Source: Chondrus crispus
Taxonomy: Eukaryota; Rhodophyta; Florideophyceae; Gigartinales; Gigartinaceae
Direction of reading: 5' to 3'
Length of the DNA stretch: 64,000 nt
Assembly (NCBI RefSeq): GCF_000350225.1
Contig: NW_005179039.1
Coordinates: 1 to 64,000 of the forward strand
Positions 1 to 11,480 of the stretch are shown here, one piece after another. Within the stretch, counting starts at the first letter, position 1, and every line of letters starts with the position of its first letter. The position numbers were made by a program, and so were the translations under genes. The notes beneath the pieces were generated by a model that worked only from the letters and a program-made list of their open reading frames with translations, had not been told where the DNA came from and ran no database searches.

Positions 1-147
1 CCGAGCCTACGGGTGTCTCGGTGCGCTTGTGCGGGGTTGAGGGGAATAATATCGGTAAACATTCCCCTCCCCCGCCGGGGACAAATAGGGGCGGGTCAAG
101 GTTGGTTTGACAAGACGGTTCACGCGACCGCGCGAACGTAACCGTCT

Positions 148-2709
148 TTACGGGTTTTTCGAACTACCCGAGCTGTCAGTGCTATTCGCTTGGCTATCGT
201 TAGCTAGCGCGTCGACAGGCCCCTGGCCGCGCGGATTGGGACGGTTTCCCCACCCCGACTGGGCATCTTCTACGAAGTAATCGGATACTTCGTGGCCTTG
301 GATTGCAACGTCCGGCCGTTGCAATATTCGAGGGGCGGAGAGAACGGGCTCCCCTCCGCCTCCTTCCGTGGGCTGGGGGTGCGTCTCACCAGCCCAGTCT
401 TGGAGGTACATGATGGCGTTCTGTACCCCTTGGGGCAACGGGGGTCGGCCCCGGTCGCCTCGCCCATCTCGACGGGGATATCGCGTATCCATCCGACGAG
501 GGTCACGTCGATCCCTTTGATCGGTCCCCGGGTATCGGTACCCGCCTTCACGAGGGGCAAAACGGACGCCCCCACCCGATCGGCTCGGGTCACCTCGACG
601 CGGGCCTCGGTCTGCCGGCGTAGACTGCTGGATGAGATTGCGCATTCCGGGGCGCGTCTCCATCTGATAGCGGTAGTTCCTGTACGCCGTGAACTGACGT
701 TGTTCAGGAGACAGGAACGGGCACGCGTACATGGCGTGGCCGTACGTCCGGCACAGCCAACAAATGTACGCGCTGCCATCGGTCGACGCGAAAGTCGCCG
801 CGTGGCGTGCCTCCTCATCGGTGAGTCGAGGAACGTTAGGCAGCCCGCGGTCTACTTCTCGACGGGAGATATCCAGCTCGGCCATGTTGTGGTTCGGACC
901 ACCCATGGCCCTCGGCGTGTATGCGAACGCCGTTGCGAAGCTTCCGGTCCAACCGGTGGAAGCTGGCGTAGGGAGTCGGCCCCCTGCCCGTTCGAAGCCT
1001 TGCGTGATGAGGACAGGGTCGGCCTGCCACTCATCTTCTCCAATGTGGAGGGCGGTCGCCGGCGAACTTGTTCCGTGCGACCTTGGAGTTCGGACTCCCT
1101 TCGCTGCCGGCTTCGGGTCCGGCAGCGGCAACCCGCGACGAGCGCGGTAGGTTGTACCCTCGGCCGTTGCGATACGGCGAATCGTTGAGAGTTCGGTCTT
1201 CTGTTGTCCGGGCAACCTTTGCATCGTCTCTGCCACTCCGGCCCGGGTCGCAGTGGACAGCCCGCGCACGAAGTAGTGCGCGAGAGCTTGTTCTGACAAC
1301 ACGGCCGTGCATCGGAACGCGGCGGATTCCAGCCGGTCTGCGAACGTGTTCTCGGTTTCGTGAGGAAGCTGTCGCGCCGACGCGACAGCATCAAACGCTT
1401 CCCCCAACACGTCGTCGGTTAGGTAGCGTTTGATAAATTGGTTGACGAGACCAGGCCAGCTCGTGTCGTCGTGGAGCTGGCTGGCGCGGAGGCCGCGCAT
1501 GGTGTAACTCGTATACAACCGCTCCGCGTCCCGCTCGAGGAAGTGAGCGAAGACACGGATTGCCACACCTTCGGTCAGGTGCTGGGCATTGAAGGTTATC
1601 CGGATATCCTTCAGAAACGGGAGCAACTGAATCGCGTCAGTACCGTCGAAGCTCTTCATCGTGGGACGGAGCCCACGGCAGCGTTGGACGTACTTGGCGA
1701 TCCGTCCCGCGTCACCCGAGGTAACGAGCCTCGAGGTGTTGTCCAACCGATACATGCGGTAGTTAGCGACGGCGCTGAACTCCTGTATCATGGTGTGGAC
1801 GGGCTCGAGCCCGGGTTCGGCGGGGCCCAACGTTCCGAACGGCGTGACAGGCAACGTTCGGACGTCGACGGGGCCGGGATGCGCGGTAAGATCCGCTGGC
1901 TGGTAGCCGCCCCAGCAAGGATCGAAGGGGAGAATCGGTTCCCCTGATCCGCGGGCGACTCCTCCACGGCCACGGTCGGGTTCGTCCGGTACCCGTCGGG
2001 ACTGCCGCATGCTTCCGGATGCATACGGCAGGGCTTGAGTCTCGGACGCGAAGTTCGCGTCCGCCGTCGGCTTGATGTCCTCCGCCCTCCGACTGGTGAG
2101 GGCTCCAGTCGGGGGCCACTCCTGCGCTCCGGATGCGCCCGGAGGAACAGTGGCACCGGGCCCACTCGAGGGGGCTCCGGGCGGCCTCTCGGCCGAGGTC
2201 TGTTCCATCTCACGGGCACGGCGGCGCGTTGAGTTGAGCTCCGCCGCCATGTGCGCGAACGCTCCCATCTGTTCGGCTGATGGGAAGGGTTGCGGGTCGC
2301 GTCGGACCCCGGAGTTTGCACTCGCGGGTCGACCCGCAACGTCCATGGCAGGGGAATCGATGCGCGCCTCTTCGACCAGTACCAAACGGGACTGTAGTTG
2401 GTCGACGAGAGCGCGCAGGTTCTCCAAGGACTGAGTTACGCGCTCAAACCTTCCTTCGCGGAGGGAGCGCAACTCATCCATACAGCGGGCGTAGACGCTG
2501 TCGGAGACGTCGATACGGAGGGATGTTCGGACATCTTCGATATACTCCGCGATGCGATCGTACATCGCGCGAGCGCGTCCTTCGGAGAAGTCGGGCGATG
2601 GTTCGCGGTCTCGGAGACCAGCGTCGCCGTCGCCGACTCGGACGCGTAGCGCGGCCTCTCGCACATCGGCGGGCTCCGAGCGAATCGAGGTGGGATATTC
2701 GCCACTCAT
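148..2709 (-). CDS. gag: Gag polyprotein of element A1
   Basis: The 853-residue open frame starts at an ATG about 80 bases inside the 5' LTR. It has a low-complexity Pro/Ser/Gly-rich first third, a helical retrotransposon-gag-like capsid core around residues 340-520 (conserved FAHFLERDAERLY-type segment), and near residue 650 a zinc knuckle with the spacing C-x2-C-x4-H-x4-C (CWLCRTYGHAMYAC), followed by an Arg/Gly-rich nucleic-acid-binding tail. This order is usual for Ty3/gypsy Gag, which forms the particle shell and binds the RNA genome. The ORF is longer than many Gag proteins because of the N-terminal extension. It looks whole. Confidence 0.85.
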   Translation of the reverse strand: MSGEYPTSIRSEPADVREAALRVRVGDGDAGLRDREPSPDFSEGRARAMYDRIAEYIEDVRTSLRIDVSDSVYARCMDELRSLREGRFERVTQSLENLRALVDQLQSRLVLVEEARIDSPAMDVAGRPASANSGVRRDPQPFPSAEQMGAFAHMAAELNSTRRRAREMEQTSAERPPGAPSSGPGATVPPGASGAQEWPPTGALTSRRAEDIKPTADANFASETQALPYASGSMRQSRRVPDEPDRGRGGVARGSGEPILPFDPCWGGYQPADLTAHPGPVDVRTLPVTPFGTLGPAEPGLEPVHTMIQEFSAVANYRMYRLDNTSRLVTSGDAGRIAKYVQRCRGLRPTMKSFDGTDAIQLLPFLKDIRITFNAQHLTEGVAIRVFAHFLERDAERLYTSYTMRGLRASQLHDDTSWPGLVNQFIKRYLTDDVLGEAFDAVASARQLPHETENTFADRLESAAFRCTAVLSEQALAHYFVRGLSTATRAGVAETMQRLPGQQKTELSTIRRIATAEGTTYRARRGLPLPDPKPAAKGVRTPRSHGTSSPATALHIGEDEWQADPVLITQGFERAGGRLPTPASTGWTGSFATAFAYTPRAMGGPNHNMAELDISRREVDRGLPNVPRLTDEEARHAATFASTDGSAYICWLCRTYGHAMYACPFLSPEQRQFTAYRNYRYQMETRPGMRNLIQQSTPADRGPRRGDPSRSGGGVRFAPREGGYRYPGTDQRDRRDPRRMDTRYPRRDGRGDRGRPPLPQGVQNAIMYLQDWAGETHPQPTEGGGGEPVLSAPRILQRPDVAIQGHEVSDYFVEDAQSGWGNRPNPRGQGPVDALANDSQANSTDSSGSSKNP

Positions 2710-2767
2710 CTCGACGCGTACGGACGCGGAGGTAAACGATAGTCTTCTCGGTTCGATCTTGAGAGTC

Positions 2768-2785
2768 TTCTAGGTCGGGAGACCA
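2768..2785 (-). other. Primer-binding site of A1
   Basis: The minus-strand sequence TGGTCTCCCGACCTAGAA lies one base after the 5' LTR. The same 17-18 bases follow the family B LTR at 4549-4566 and occur at the start of element B2 near 32964, so both gypsy families appear to prime from the same tRNA, whose 3' end would be ...GGTCGGGAGACCA. The tRNA species was not identified. Confidence 0.75.
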
Positions 2786-2786
2786 C

Positions 2787-3381
2787 TGTAGTATAATCAC
2801 CCCCAACGACGAGGGGGGGGTGGGTACTGACAGTTCAGGAAGACCCCGATCGGCGGGAAGACAGAAGCACGGCCCACCCACGGTACCGAGCACGGGCTCG
2901 AGGTAGCGGTGGTAGAGCGGGATCGGGGAGGACGCGCGCACGCGCGAGTGGTTCTACGCCTCGACGCCCCGGAGCGGTACTGGGTGACGATCCAGTACCG
3001 ACGGGCGGAGGCGGAGCCGGCTCGTGGGCGTGCTACGCGCGTCCTCAACCCGCGCGCGGTGCTACTTCTGGGTAAAACGGACGGAAGTACCTAAAAGTAA
3101 GCGGGCGGACCAAGGTGGAGCATCCTTGACAAGTCCGTGCTTGTCGTCCTCCACCGCCGGCGGTCCGCTCATATTTAATGTACATCGTAGTCTATCATAA
3201 CTCTACAGTAGTGCCGGTCTACCGACACTGTAGCGCTGTCAGCCGGCGGGGCTGACAGTCCACGTGTAGTACGCGTCCCGTACACGTGGAGGACACGTGT
3301 GTGCGCGCATGGCTGTAAGGCTCGTTGCCTTACTGTCCCTGATCCAATCCTAATCTAATTTGCGTTTGGGGTTATACCACA
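2787..3381 (-). repeat. Family A LTR, 5' LTR of A1
   Basis: On the minus strand the LTR opens TGTGGTATAACC and closes GATTATACTACA, so it has the TG...CA ends of LTRs. Two other copies of almost the same sequence lie at 3470-4062 (opposite orientation) and 52965-53557 (same orientation). It is followed on the element strand by a one-base spacer and the primer-binding site. The bases next to its outer end (3382-3386, CACAG) would be the target duplication, but the partner copy is outside the window. Confidence 0.92.
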
Positions 3382-4544
3382 CACAGTTGACGTAGCGCTG
3401 CTACTGTGACCTATTTTCCGACGGAGACTGTTGCAACAACGTCTCCCTCGAAGGGCTCCGTCGTATTACTGTGGTATAACCCCAAACGCAAATTTGATTA
3501 GGATTGGATCAGGGACAGTAAGGCAACGAGCCTTACAGCCATGCGCGCACACACGTGTCCTCCACGTGTACGGGACGCGTGCTACACGTGGACTGTCAGC
3601 CCCGCCGGCTGACAGCGCTACAGTGTCGGTAGACCGGCACTACAGTAGAGTTATGATAGACTACGATGTACATTAAATATGAGCGGACCGCCGGCGGTGG
3701 AGGACGACAAGCACGGACTTGTCAAGGATCCTCCACCTTGGTCCGCCCGCTTACTTTTAGGTACTTCCGTCCGTTTTACCTAGAAGCAGCACCGCGCGCG
3801 GGTTGAGGACGCGCGTAGCACGCCCACGAGCCGGCTCCGCCTCCGCCCGTCGGTACTGGAACGTCACCCAGTACCGCTCCGGGGCGTCGAGGCGTAGAAC
3901 CGCTCGCGCGTGCGCGCGTCCTCCCCGATCCCGCTCTACCACCGCTACCTCGAGCCCGTGCTCGGTACCGTGGGTGGGCCGTGCTTCTGTCTTCCCGCCG
4001 ATCGGGGTCTTTCCGAACTGTCAGTACTCACCCCCCTCGTCGTTGGGGGTGTTTATACTACAATTACGAGCCAGTGTTGGTACCATCGGTGTCGGTTGCG
4101 ACCGAACCGGTGTAGGTTTTTCGAGCCATCGGGCGGCACAGTTGACGTAGCGCTGCTACTTTCATTTCATCCCGTCGGGCTGCGTCGCGACGCCCCCGTC
4201 GAAGGCCTTGTCGCGTTACAAGGTGTCGAAAAAGCTCAACGAGCATTGGCCTTACAACCCAGTGGAACCGAAGTACCTACGTACGCGCCCCACTCCACAG
4301 TTGTCGAGCAGATTTTTTCGCAAGCCTCTACCACACCGATCCCGGGCCGGGCTATTTCTCTGTGCCCCCCCCCCCCCATCAGGGATCCGAGCTACTACGA
4401 GTCGCAAGCTCGTTTAAACGGAGAAGGGAGAGAGTCGGACACTCCGTAGCGCTGTGCCATCGGCAGTTCTTCTTTTTGTTGCTGTTGTTGTTTTTGCTGG
4501 ACCATCGGACCGCGGTCTCTGCCCGACAGGCGCATTGCACTACA
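3382..4544 (+). repeat. 5' LTR of element B1, split by family A insertions
   Basis: Family B LTR sequence is present at 3382-3469 and 4063-4544. It ends ATTGCACTACA, the inverse of the TGTAGTGCAAT that opens family B LTRs (for example at 16045). A solo family A LTR splits it at 3470-4062, and element A1 occupies its left side, so its first half lies outside the window. The right part is about 96-97 percent alike by eye to the reversed solo LTR at 35204-36255, but only about three quarters alike to the LTR at 16045-17141. Confidence 0.85.
3470..4062 (+). repeat. Solo family A LTR inside the B1 LTR
   Basis: The sequence opens TGTGGTATAACC and closes TATACTACA and is a near-perfect inverted copy of 2787-3381. 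It is flanked by a perfect 5-bp target duplication, ATTAC, at 3465-3469 and 4063-4067. No internal element sequence is attached, so this is a solo LTR left by LTR-LTR recombination. With the A1 LTR it forms a roughly 590-bp inverted repeat with an 88-bp spacer. Confidence 0.93.
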
Positions 4545-4660
4545 AAAGTGGTCTCCCGACCTAGAATTTTTGTTTACTGTTCAGGAGACCCGACCTAGAA
4601 TTTTTGTCGAGGACAGTCTCGGTCTGGAGACACTCTACAAAAGTGGTCTGGGTAACGGAC
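4541..4660 (+). other. B1 primer-binding site and repeated leader
   Basis: The primer-binding site TGGTCTCCCGACCTAGAA is at 4549-4566, four bases after the LTR end. The leader then repeats parts of it: GACCTAGAATTTTTGT occurs twice (near 4560 and 4592), and TACAAAAGTGGTCT, which spans the LTR/PBS joint at 4541, recurs near 4634. This looks like a local duplication of the LTR/PBS junction. Confidence 0.7.
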
Positions 4661-4719
4661 TCTTTTTTATTTTCTTTTGTTTGTAACCTTTTTGCTGCGT
4701 AGGTCCGCTCGTACGAGCA

Positions 4720-7107
4720 ATGTCAACAAGCGCACCCGGGGACGTCGGTCCCGGGGCGAGCAGAGCCGGATCGGCACGAGCGTCCAGGATCCCGAGGGGT
4801 CCTCGCACCCGGAGCCAGGCCAATACGGCCACGGACCCGGAGATCAAGAATCCCCTACGGGGATAGCTGCCGACAAGACTGACCTCGACGAGAAATTGGA
4901 GAAGATGAGCAGCGAAACTCGCGAAGAAGCGAAGAAAAATCTCGAGGCTGAATTAGCCCTCGTCCGGAAGCAACTGGAGTTGCAAGGATCCGAGTTCCAC
5001 ACCGTTTTGGGAGAGCTGTCGGCTCGAGTGGATCTCGTCGAGAAGGACTGAGGAGATGCGACCGACGGTCTGGAGCCGGAGGTCCTAGCCTCGTTGAAAA
5101 TTTCGGTCAAGGACGCGAGGCGCGACGCGAATCAAGCCTTGGAGTCCTTAGGAATATTTAGAACAAGCATCGATGACCGACTCGATCGCGCCGCGCAACG
5201 TCTCAAGGACCTCGAGCAGGCCGCGGATCAAGCTCCGCAAGGATCGGACGACGAGCCGCTCCCTTCGGGTAGAGAGGGCGACCGTCGGTCGAAGGAGGAC
5301 AAGCCCGCTCGGCAGCGGAGTTCTAAGTCGAAGCCCTCGAAGAAGGACAAGCGACGTGCAAGCAAGGGTCACTGTAGTGACGATCCGGAGAACCGCGACT
5401 CACAGTCGGAGTCGCTGGGTCCCTCCGAAGATGGTAACGGCGGTTCGTCGAACCATTCAGGCGATTCCGAACGCCGTTCAGAGGACGGAAACGGAATTTC
5501 GTCAAGCAAGAAAATTTCCTCCAGACGAGGCGGAGTCACTTCGTCCGCCTCGCGGAGAGACAAGGACGCGGAGCCCGAAGATGTCGCAACGCGGCGCGGG
5601 CCGCGATGGGAGGAGTTGGAGGAGCTGAATCCGACCAACTACCTCTTCAAGAAGTTACTTTCGTACCGAACGTACCGCTTGCGGAACCCGCAGACACATT
5701 TGTCAAGTTCCCGGCGGACCGCCGTGCGAAAAATTAGGAGAGATATTCCGCCTAAGGTGAAGAAGGACAACACGTTCACAGGAGAGGACGGGGTCCTTGT
5801 GTTGGATTTTTTGGCAAAATTAGTTCAAGAGTTCGATACTCAAGAAATGAACGAGGGGCAAGCGATCCGCCTGTTGCCTGAATTTTTAAGCAGCATCGCC
5901 TTGAGACAGTACACTTCGGTGTCTCAGACGGCCGGGGCCCATCACGGAAAGATATCCGTTTGGCCGGAGGCCGTACAGTGGTTGTTGAGGAGTTTCGCAA
6001 CCGACGAGGCGATCCGTCAAGCCGTGCTCGCATTGCGAGAAGTTCAGCAAAAACCGTCTGAAGACGAGATAGAATTTTATATCCGTCTGACGGACGCGAG
6101 CAATCGATGTGGAAACGTATATTCGATGGAAGAACAAACGACGATGTTTATTGAAGGACTCGATTCGAGTATCAAGCCGATGGTATCTCAATACCGGCAA
6201 GACAATCGGGACGTTTCATTTTTGAGACTAGTGAATTACGCGAAGGCGCATGGCTCGGCGAGCCGCGCTAAGGACAAGAAGACCAAGAAGGTCACGATTC
6301 AGACGCCGTCGACGTTCAAGGCGGGGAAGAAGCCGAGGGCTTCTTATCCCGGTCGCAAAAGTCACGCCGCCGTCCATTTAGCCGAGTCCATTTCAGCGAC
6401 AGATGAGCGCAGTGCGCATGGAAGTAGCGAGAATCACTACGAAGGAGCGTTAGTAGCCGAAGGCCAGTTCATTGAGCCATCGGAGGGCTACGGACACGAG
6501 GACTACGGGGACAGCGGGTCGTCAACTCTACCGACGCCTGCATACACGACGGAGTCGTTTTCAGAGCCCACGGATCCCGTGATGATGTTTCGGGGGGCGC
6601 AGCCACACGCCGGCGCCGCACATTCCGATGGAAGACAAGGGTACGACGTTTCGAAGGCCGGGCTGGATGGGAAGGCCGCAACGCCAAGGAAGGCCGCCGG
6701 CTCGTGGAGGACCTAGGACCCCGTATCCCGTCAAGACGCACGGTCTGGTGTGCTATCATTGCTATGAAAAGGAGCACGCCGCGCCAACGTGCATTCTTTC
6801 CCTCCGGGAAATGCACCGAGTTTTGGAAAATTATGAGGCGTTGTCTCCGATGGAGAGGTTAGGGATACCATCGACGAGTTACCTGAAGGTCAAGAATTGG
6901 TTCGATTCGCAGACGGCGAGCACGCCGAGTGCTTCGACGCCGAGGTCGAACCAACCCTTCAGAGGGCCCACCGCGGGGCCTGCGCCGTCGGATGTGAGAA
7001 GGATCCCGCAGCGCCCGGAAAATTACAGAGGGGAATCTCGCATGAGTCGGGAGAGGCACAGGGTCGACGTACTGTGCCCGGGGCTCAGCCCCGTTCCCCG
7101 TCTCTAA
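4720..7107 (+). CDS. gag: gag region of element B1
   Basis: The region begins with MSTSAPGDVGPG, an N-terminus shared with B2 near 33132, and continues through a charged coiled-coil segment (LALVRKQLELQGSEF), an acidic/basic Ser-rich linker, a retrotransposon-gag-like capsid core (5820-6250; LPEFLSSIALRQYTS) and a zinc knuckle of spacing C-x2-C-x4-H-x4-C (CYHCYEKEHAAPTC) near 6750. The end overlaps the start of pol in another frame, as is common in Ty3/gypsy elements, where pol is reached by frameshifting. The region is slightly broken (about two breaks). It would encode the particle shell and RNA-binding protein. Confidence 0.8.
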
Positions 7108-10100
7108 CGGAAAAATCAGGCCTCGAGGAGGAGGTTGTTGGATTGGTGGATAAGCCCAAAGGACCAGCTCAAGTCAAGAAAATTCTGAGCCGAGCCCGAG
7201 ATCATCCGCTGGAAGAAGTTCGAAGACCCTGGTACAGGGTTAAGCGAAGGGAGTGTCCCGAGAAGATTTTGGTTCTTGCGCGAAAAAACTACAAAGTTTA
7301 CGCGGACATCGGACCCACAATTGGATTGATGAGCCGGGTGTTGTCTGTTCTAGACACCGGCGCGGGACCAAACCTTGTGCGAAAATCGGAACTCCCAGCT
7401 GGAATGGAATCTCTAGTGTCCTACGGACCGATCCAAGATATCGGCGACGCGAACAATAGGCCACTCCGGACTCTCGGCACAATTAGAATGCCTGTGAGGC
7501 TTGGAAAATTTGTGGCCGCAGCCGAGTTTATTGTATGCGAAAAACTAGCCGTCCCGCTAATTCTAGGCGCGGACTACTGTGACCGGTTTGTGGAAGCAAT
7601 TTATCCACGGAGGAAAACGGTTGAGTTGGCGGATTTCTCGGAGGTTCCGATAGTTAGGCGGTTCTCGACGAGAAAAGGGAAGAAGAATCTCGTCCCGGGA
7701 GAGGACGAGAATGATGGAAAGGGGGAGCGAATTTCCCCTAAGGTAAAAGTGGCAAGAGCCACAACTATCGAGCCAGGGACGCAACGCGTCGTGGAGTGCA
7801 CCTCGAAGAGGGCGGGCTTGGTTGTGGTTCAGCCGTACTCGTCATTGTACGAAAGGCACGGGTTGACGTGCACGAATGGTGTCGTTCAGGCTGAGCCTGG
7901 CAGGCCATTTCGTTTACTCGTTGCGAATTTTAGGACGTACCCTGTCAGGGTTCAAAAAGGCCAAGTGGTGGCAGAACTATTACCGCACCCGAGAGCCGCG
8001 CTCGAGAGCAAAACCACCATTGGTGAAGTTCTCGGAATTCAAGAAAGGAAAAAGGAAAATTTTCCTAATTCCCCCAAGACGCCTACGGGCGAGGCAAGAG
8101 GCGAACCGTCGGATCAAGCGCGCGAGGACCAGCACGGGGAACGGGAGGAAAGGCTCTCCGCGACGGCAACTACGACGCCGGAGCGGCGGATTGAGCCTCC
8201 CCCGCCGGACGTGGAGGAACTCGACCTGAGCCACGTGCCCGACCGGCTGCGCGAGCGGTTCCGTCGGATGTTGAAGAAGTATTCAAGGATGTGGGATGGG
8301 ACGCTTGGCGAAATTAATACCACAGTCCATCGGATCGAGTTGATCCCCGAGACTCGTCCCATCGCAGAAGCCCCGTATCGGGCCGGACCTAGAGCCCGCG
8401 AAGTAGAAGATGCAGAGGTGCAGAAGATGTTGGAGGCAGGAGTGATAGAACCAGCGCAGTCAGAATGGGCGTTGCCCGTGTTGCTGGTGCCCAAGCCGGA
8501 CGGGTCAATGCGTTTTTGCGTAGACTACCGCAGGTTGAACGCAGTGACGGTGAAGGACACGTACCCCTTACCGCGCATGGATGAGTGCCTGGACTCGCTT
8601 GGTGACACCAAGGTTTTCTCCGCGTTGGACGCGATTTCGGGATATTGGCAGATGCCTATCCCTGAGCGCGAACGCGACAAGACCGCATTTTCGTGTCACT
8701 CAGGACTGTATCGCTTCTCAAGAATGCCCTTCGGGCTAACTAACGCGCCAGCGACGTTTCAGAGAGCAATGGATATCCTGCTCTCTCCGTTCCGTTGGAA
8801 ATGCTGCTTGGTGTACCTAGACGACATAGTCATTTTTAGCAAGTCGTGGGAGGAGCACATCGTGCACGTGGATGAAATACTTTCCGTATTGGAAAACGCA
8901 GGTGTCAAGCTCAAGCTTCGCAAGTGCGAATTTTTCGTGGAAAAGATCAAGTACCTGGGCCACGTCGTCCGCCCAGGTACGCTAGAAGTCGATGTCGCGC
9001 GAACCGCCGCGTTGGAACAAGTGCGGTACCCGCGAACACAGACACAGCTCAGGAGCTTCCTGGGACTCTGCAATGTCTACCGCAGGTTCGTTCCGCATCA
9101 TGCGAAAATCGCGCGGCCTCTAAACCAACTACTGAAGAAAGGACAACCGGTCCAGTTGGAAGGATTCGACGAACCGTGCAAGAAAGCATTTCATAAGCTC
9201 AAGGACGCCATCTTGGCACCGCCGGTGTTGGCGCTGCCGAAGAAGGACCTACCCTACTCGGTAGATACCGATGCAAGCGACTACCAAATAGGCGCTGCCC
9301 TATTTCAAACACACCCGGATGCGCAACGCAAACCCATCGGGTTCTTTTCAAGAACGTTAGCCGCAGCCGAGAGAAACTATTCTGTATCAGAAAAAGAATG
9401 TCTAGCGGTAATTTGGGCCGTACAGACCTTAAGACCATATCTATATGGCGAGCACTTCGTCGTGCATACCGACCATGCCTCATTGAGATGGTTGATGAAC
9501 GTAACCGACCCCAGCGGGAGATTAATCCGATGGAGGCTCCGCCTCTCGGAATTCGATTTTGAAATCAAGTACAAAAAGGGAAAGGCTAACAGCCAGGCGG
9601 ACGCTTTGTCAAGGTTGCGAACCGCAGGAGAAACCGTCGACGAAATCGACGACGAAATCCCTTGTTTTATGGCCGAACCGGCCGAGGGTACAGCGGAGGA
9701 CGAGGAAAGTATTGACGCGGCAGACGACATCCTCGCTCTTGAGGGGGGGACCGCCCATGATCGCCTCGATCAATTCCAAGCTGTCACTCCGGAGGAGCTC
9801 ATTCGCGAGCAAGCCGTCGACCCCTTCTGCAACCGCATCAAGGAAGAAATGGACGTCGGAAAAGTGAGAACGTTCAGCACGGAGAGCGAGGAACTCGAAG
9901 GAACTCTATGCCGTACCGCGGCAGAGTTTGTACAAGTGGTAATACCACAATCGTTAAGGGACCGCGCCCTAGGGTTGAGCCACTATGCAAAATTGGCAGG
10001 CCACCCAGGAGGCAGGAAACTTTACAAGACTTTGAGAAGATATTTTTATTGGCCTACGATGGCCCTAGACTGCTATGCAGTCGCGAAGAATTGCGCCGCA

Positions 10101-11480
10101 TGCGCGCGGGAAAGGGTGAAGTTAAGAAAAAACACAAAGGAAATGAAGCTGTTCACGCCCAAAACGCAGCTGGAATTTGTCGCCATCGACATCCTCGGCG
10201 AGCTAATTACAACTAAGCGAGGAAATCGGTATATTCTCGTGATCAGCGATCGATACTCGAAACTGGTACGGACCGTACCGTTGAAGAAGATATCAGCTGC
10301 GCGCATTGCACAAGCCTTCGTTCACCATTGGGTATTCGTGTACGGACCGCCGGTCAAGCTGCTGTCCGACAATGGAACACAGTTCACGGCCCGGTTCTTT
10401 CAGAATGTCTGCCGAATTCTTGGCATACGCAATGTGTTCACGACTACGTACCACCCGCAAGCCAACGGCCAAGTTGAGAGATTTAACCGCACGCTGACTT
10501 CCGCGTTGCGAAAATACGTTGGAGAGCATCCCAAGGACTGGGACTTATTTCGCGACGCTGTGACGTTCGCCTACAACACACAAGTTCATCGAACTACGAA
10601 CATTGCGCCCTTCGAGCTGGTGTTGGCTCGGGCGCCGAGAAACATTGCGTTACAAGCACAACCAACTTTGGAGAATTTCAGCTCGTCACGAGCATACTAC
10701 CTGAAATGGCAGTCGTGGTTGGAGAGCCTAATGCGAAGCGCCGATAGGAGTTTGCGAAAGGAACAAGCCCGGTACAAGCGAAATTTCAACGCACGCCTTC
10801 GCAAACTGCAATAGGAGATCCCACCAGGGTCCTACGTGTTCCTCCGGAAGGAGCAGGGCACGGCTAGCGAACCGAAACATAAGCTCGCACAAGTCGCTAC
10901 AGGGCCTTATCAGGTCAGAAGATCGGATGAACATACGGTAGTCATTGCCATTGGCGATCAGGAGGAACGCGTATCGCGAGACAGGGTGGAGTTAGCCCCA
11001 AGCCCGATGGACTACGCGCCGATAACTGGCCTACGTCAAGCGCTACGGTTCCTGGGAGCACCGGAGCTCAACGAAGAAGGAGAGGTTATGGAGGACGAGG
11101 AATGTCCTCACACCCGTGCGCCTACGTCAGGGGACCAGGATAATTCAGTCGGTCAAACGCCGACGACGGAGACACCTCCAGGTCTACGAGAGTTCGGAAA
11201 GTCCAGAGATGAGGATGAGCCGCTGGCTCTTCGGAAGGGGGAACGACAGTTGGACACGCAGGAAGAAGGAACTGAGAGTCAGGAGTATGTGATCGACAAG
11301 ATCGTGGACCACGGCTACGACGGGGAAAAATTAATTCTGAAGGTGGAATGGTATGGTTATACGCCCGAGGACGCGACGTGGGAGCCCATTGAGCAATTGC
11401 CCCGCAGCGCGGCGGTCACGTATTTCCGAAGGAAAAGATTATCCTTGCCCGCGCAGATCGCGCAAGCGCAATCAGGATAG
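6897..11480 (+). CDS. pol: pol region of element B1 (PR-RT-RNase H-integrase-chromodomain)
   Basis: The aspartic protease has LDTGAGPNLV near 7350. Reverse transcriptase follows, with FCVDYRRLNAVT (8515), MPFGLTNAPATFQ (8725) and the catalytic YLDD (8814). RNase H carries DTDASDYQIGAAL (9262) and TDHASLRWL (9468). Integrase has an HHCC-type zinc region (H...H...CAAC, 9981-10105) and a D,D-35-E core with DILGEL (10187), SDNGTQF (10365) and a Glu in QVERFNR (10471). A chromodomain (YVIDKIVDHGYDGEKL...VEWYGY...TWEPIEQL) ends the region at 11285-11430. The order is that of Ty3/gypsy chromoviruses. The pol region looks almost whole, with about one break. Chromodomains target integration to particular chromatin in known chromoviruses. 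Confidence 0.92.

Larger units (their letters stand above)
1..3381 (-). mobile_element. Ty3/gypsy LTR retrotransposon A1 (5' part)
   Basis: Reading on the minus strand, this holds a 5' LTR (3381 to 2787), a primer-binding site, a complete-looking gag and the start of the gag-pol junction; pol lies beyond the left window edge. The sequence at 1-1600 is nearly identical to 62429-64000, where a second copy (A2) runs on into pol, so the family is Ty3/gypsy with a CCHC gag. The element sits inside the LTR of a family B element: family B LTR sequence resumes at 3382. The visible part shows no clear break. High similarity to A2 and among the family A LTRs suggests recent insertion. Confidence 0.9.

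Noticed and set aside
292-1188. 298-residue plus-strand frame opposite gag
   Set aside because: Mirror of the gag frame in GC-rich sequence; the same shadow recurs at 62719-63576.
2787-4062. The inverted LTR pair as terminal inverted repeats of a DNA transposon
   Set aside because: One arm has its own 5-bp target duplication and the other is joined to a PBS and gag, so they are two LTRs.
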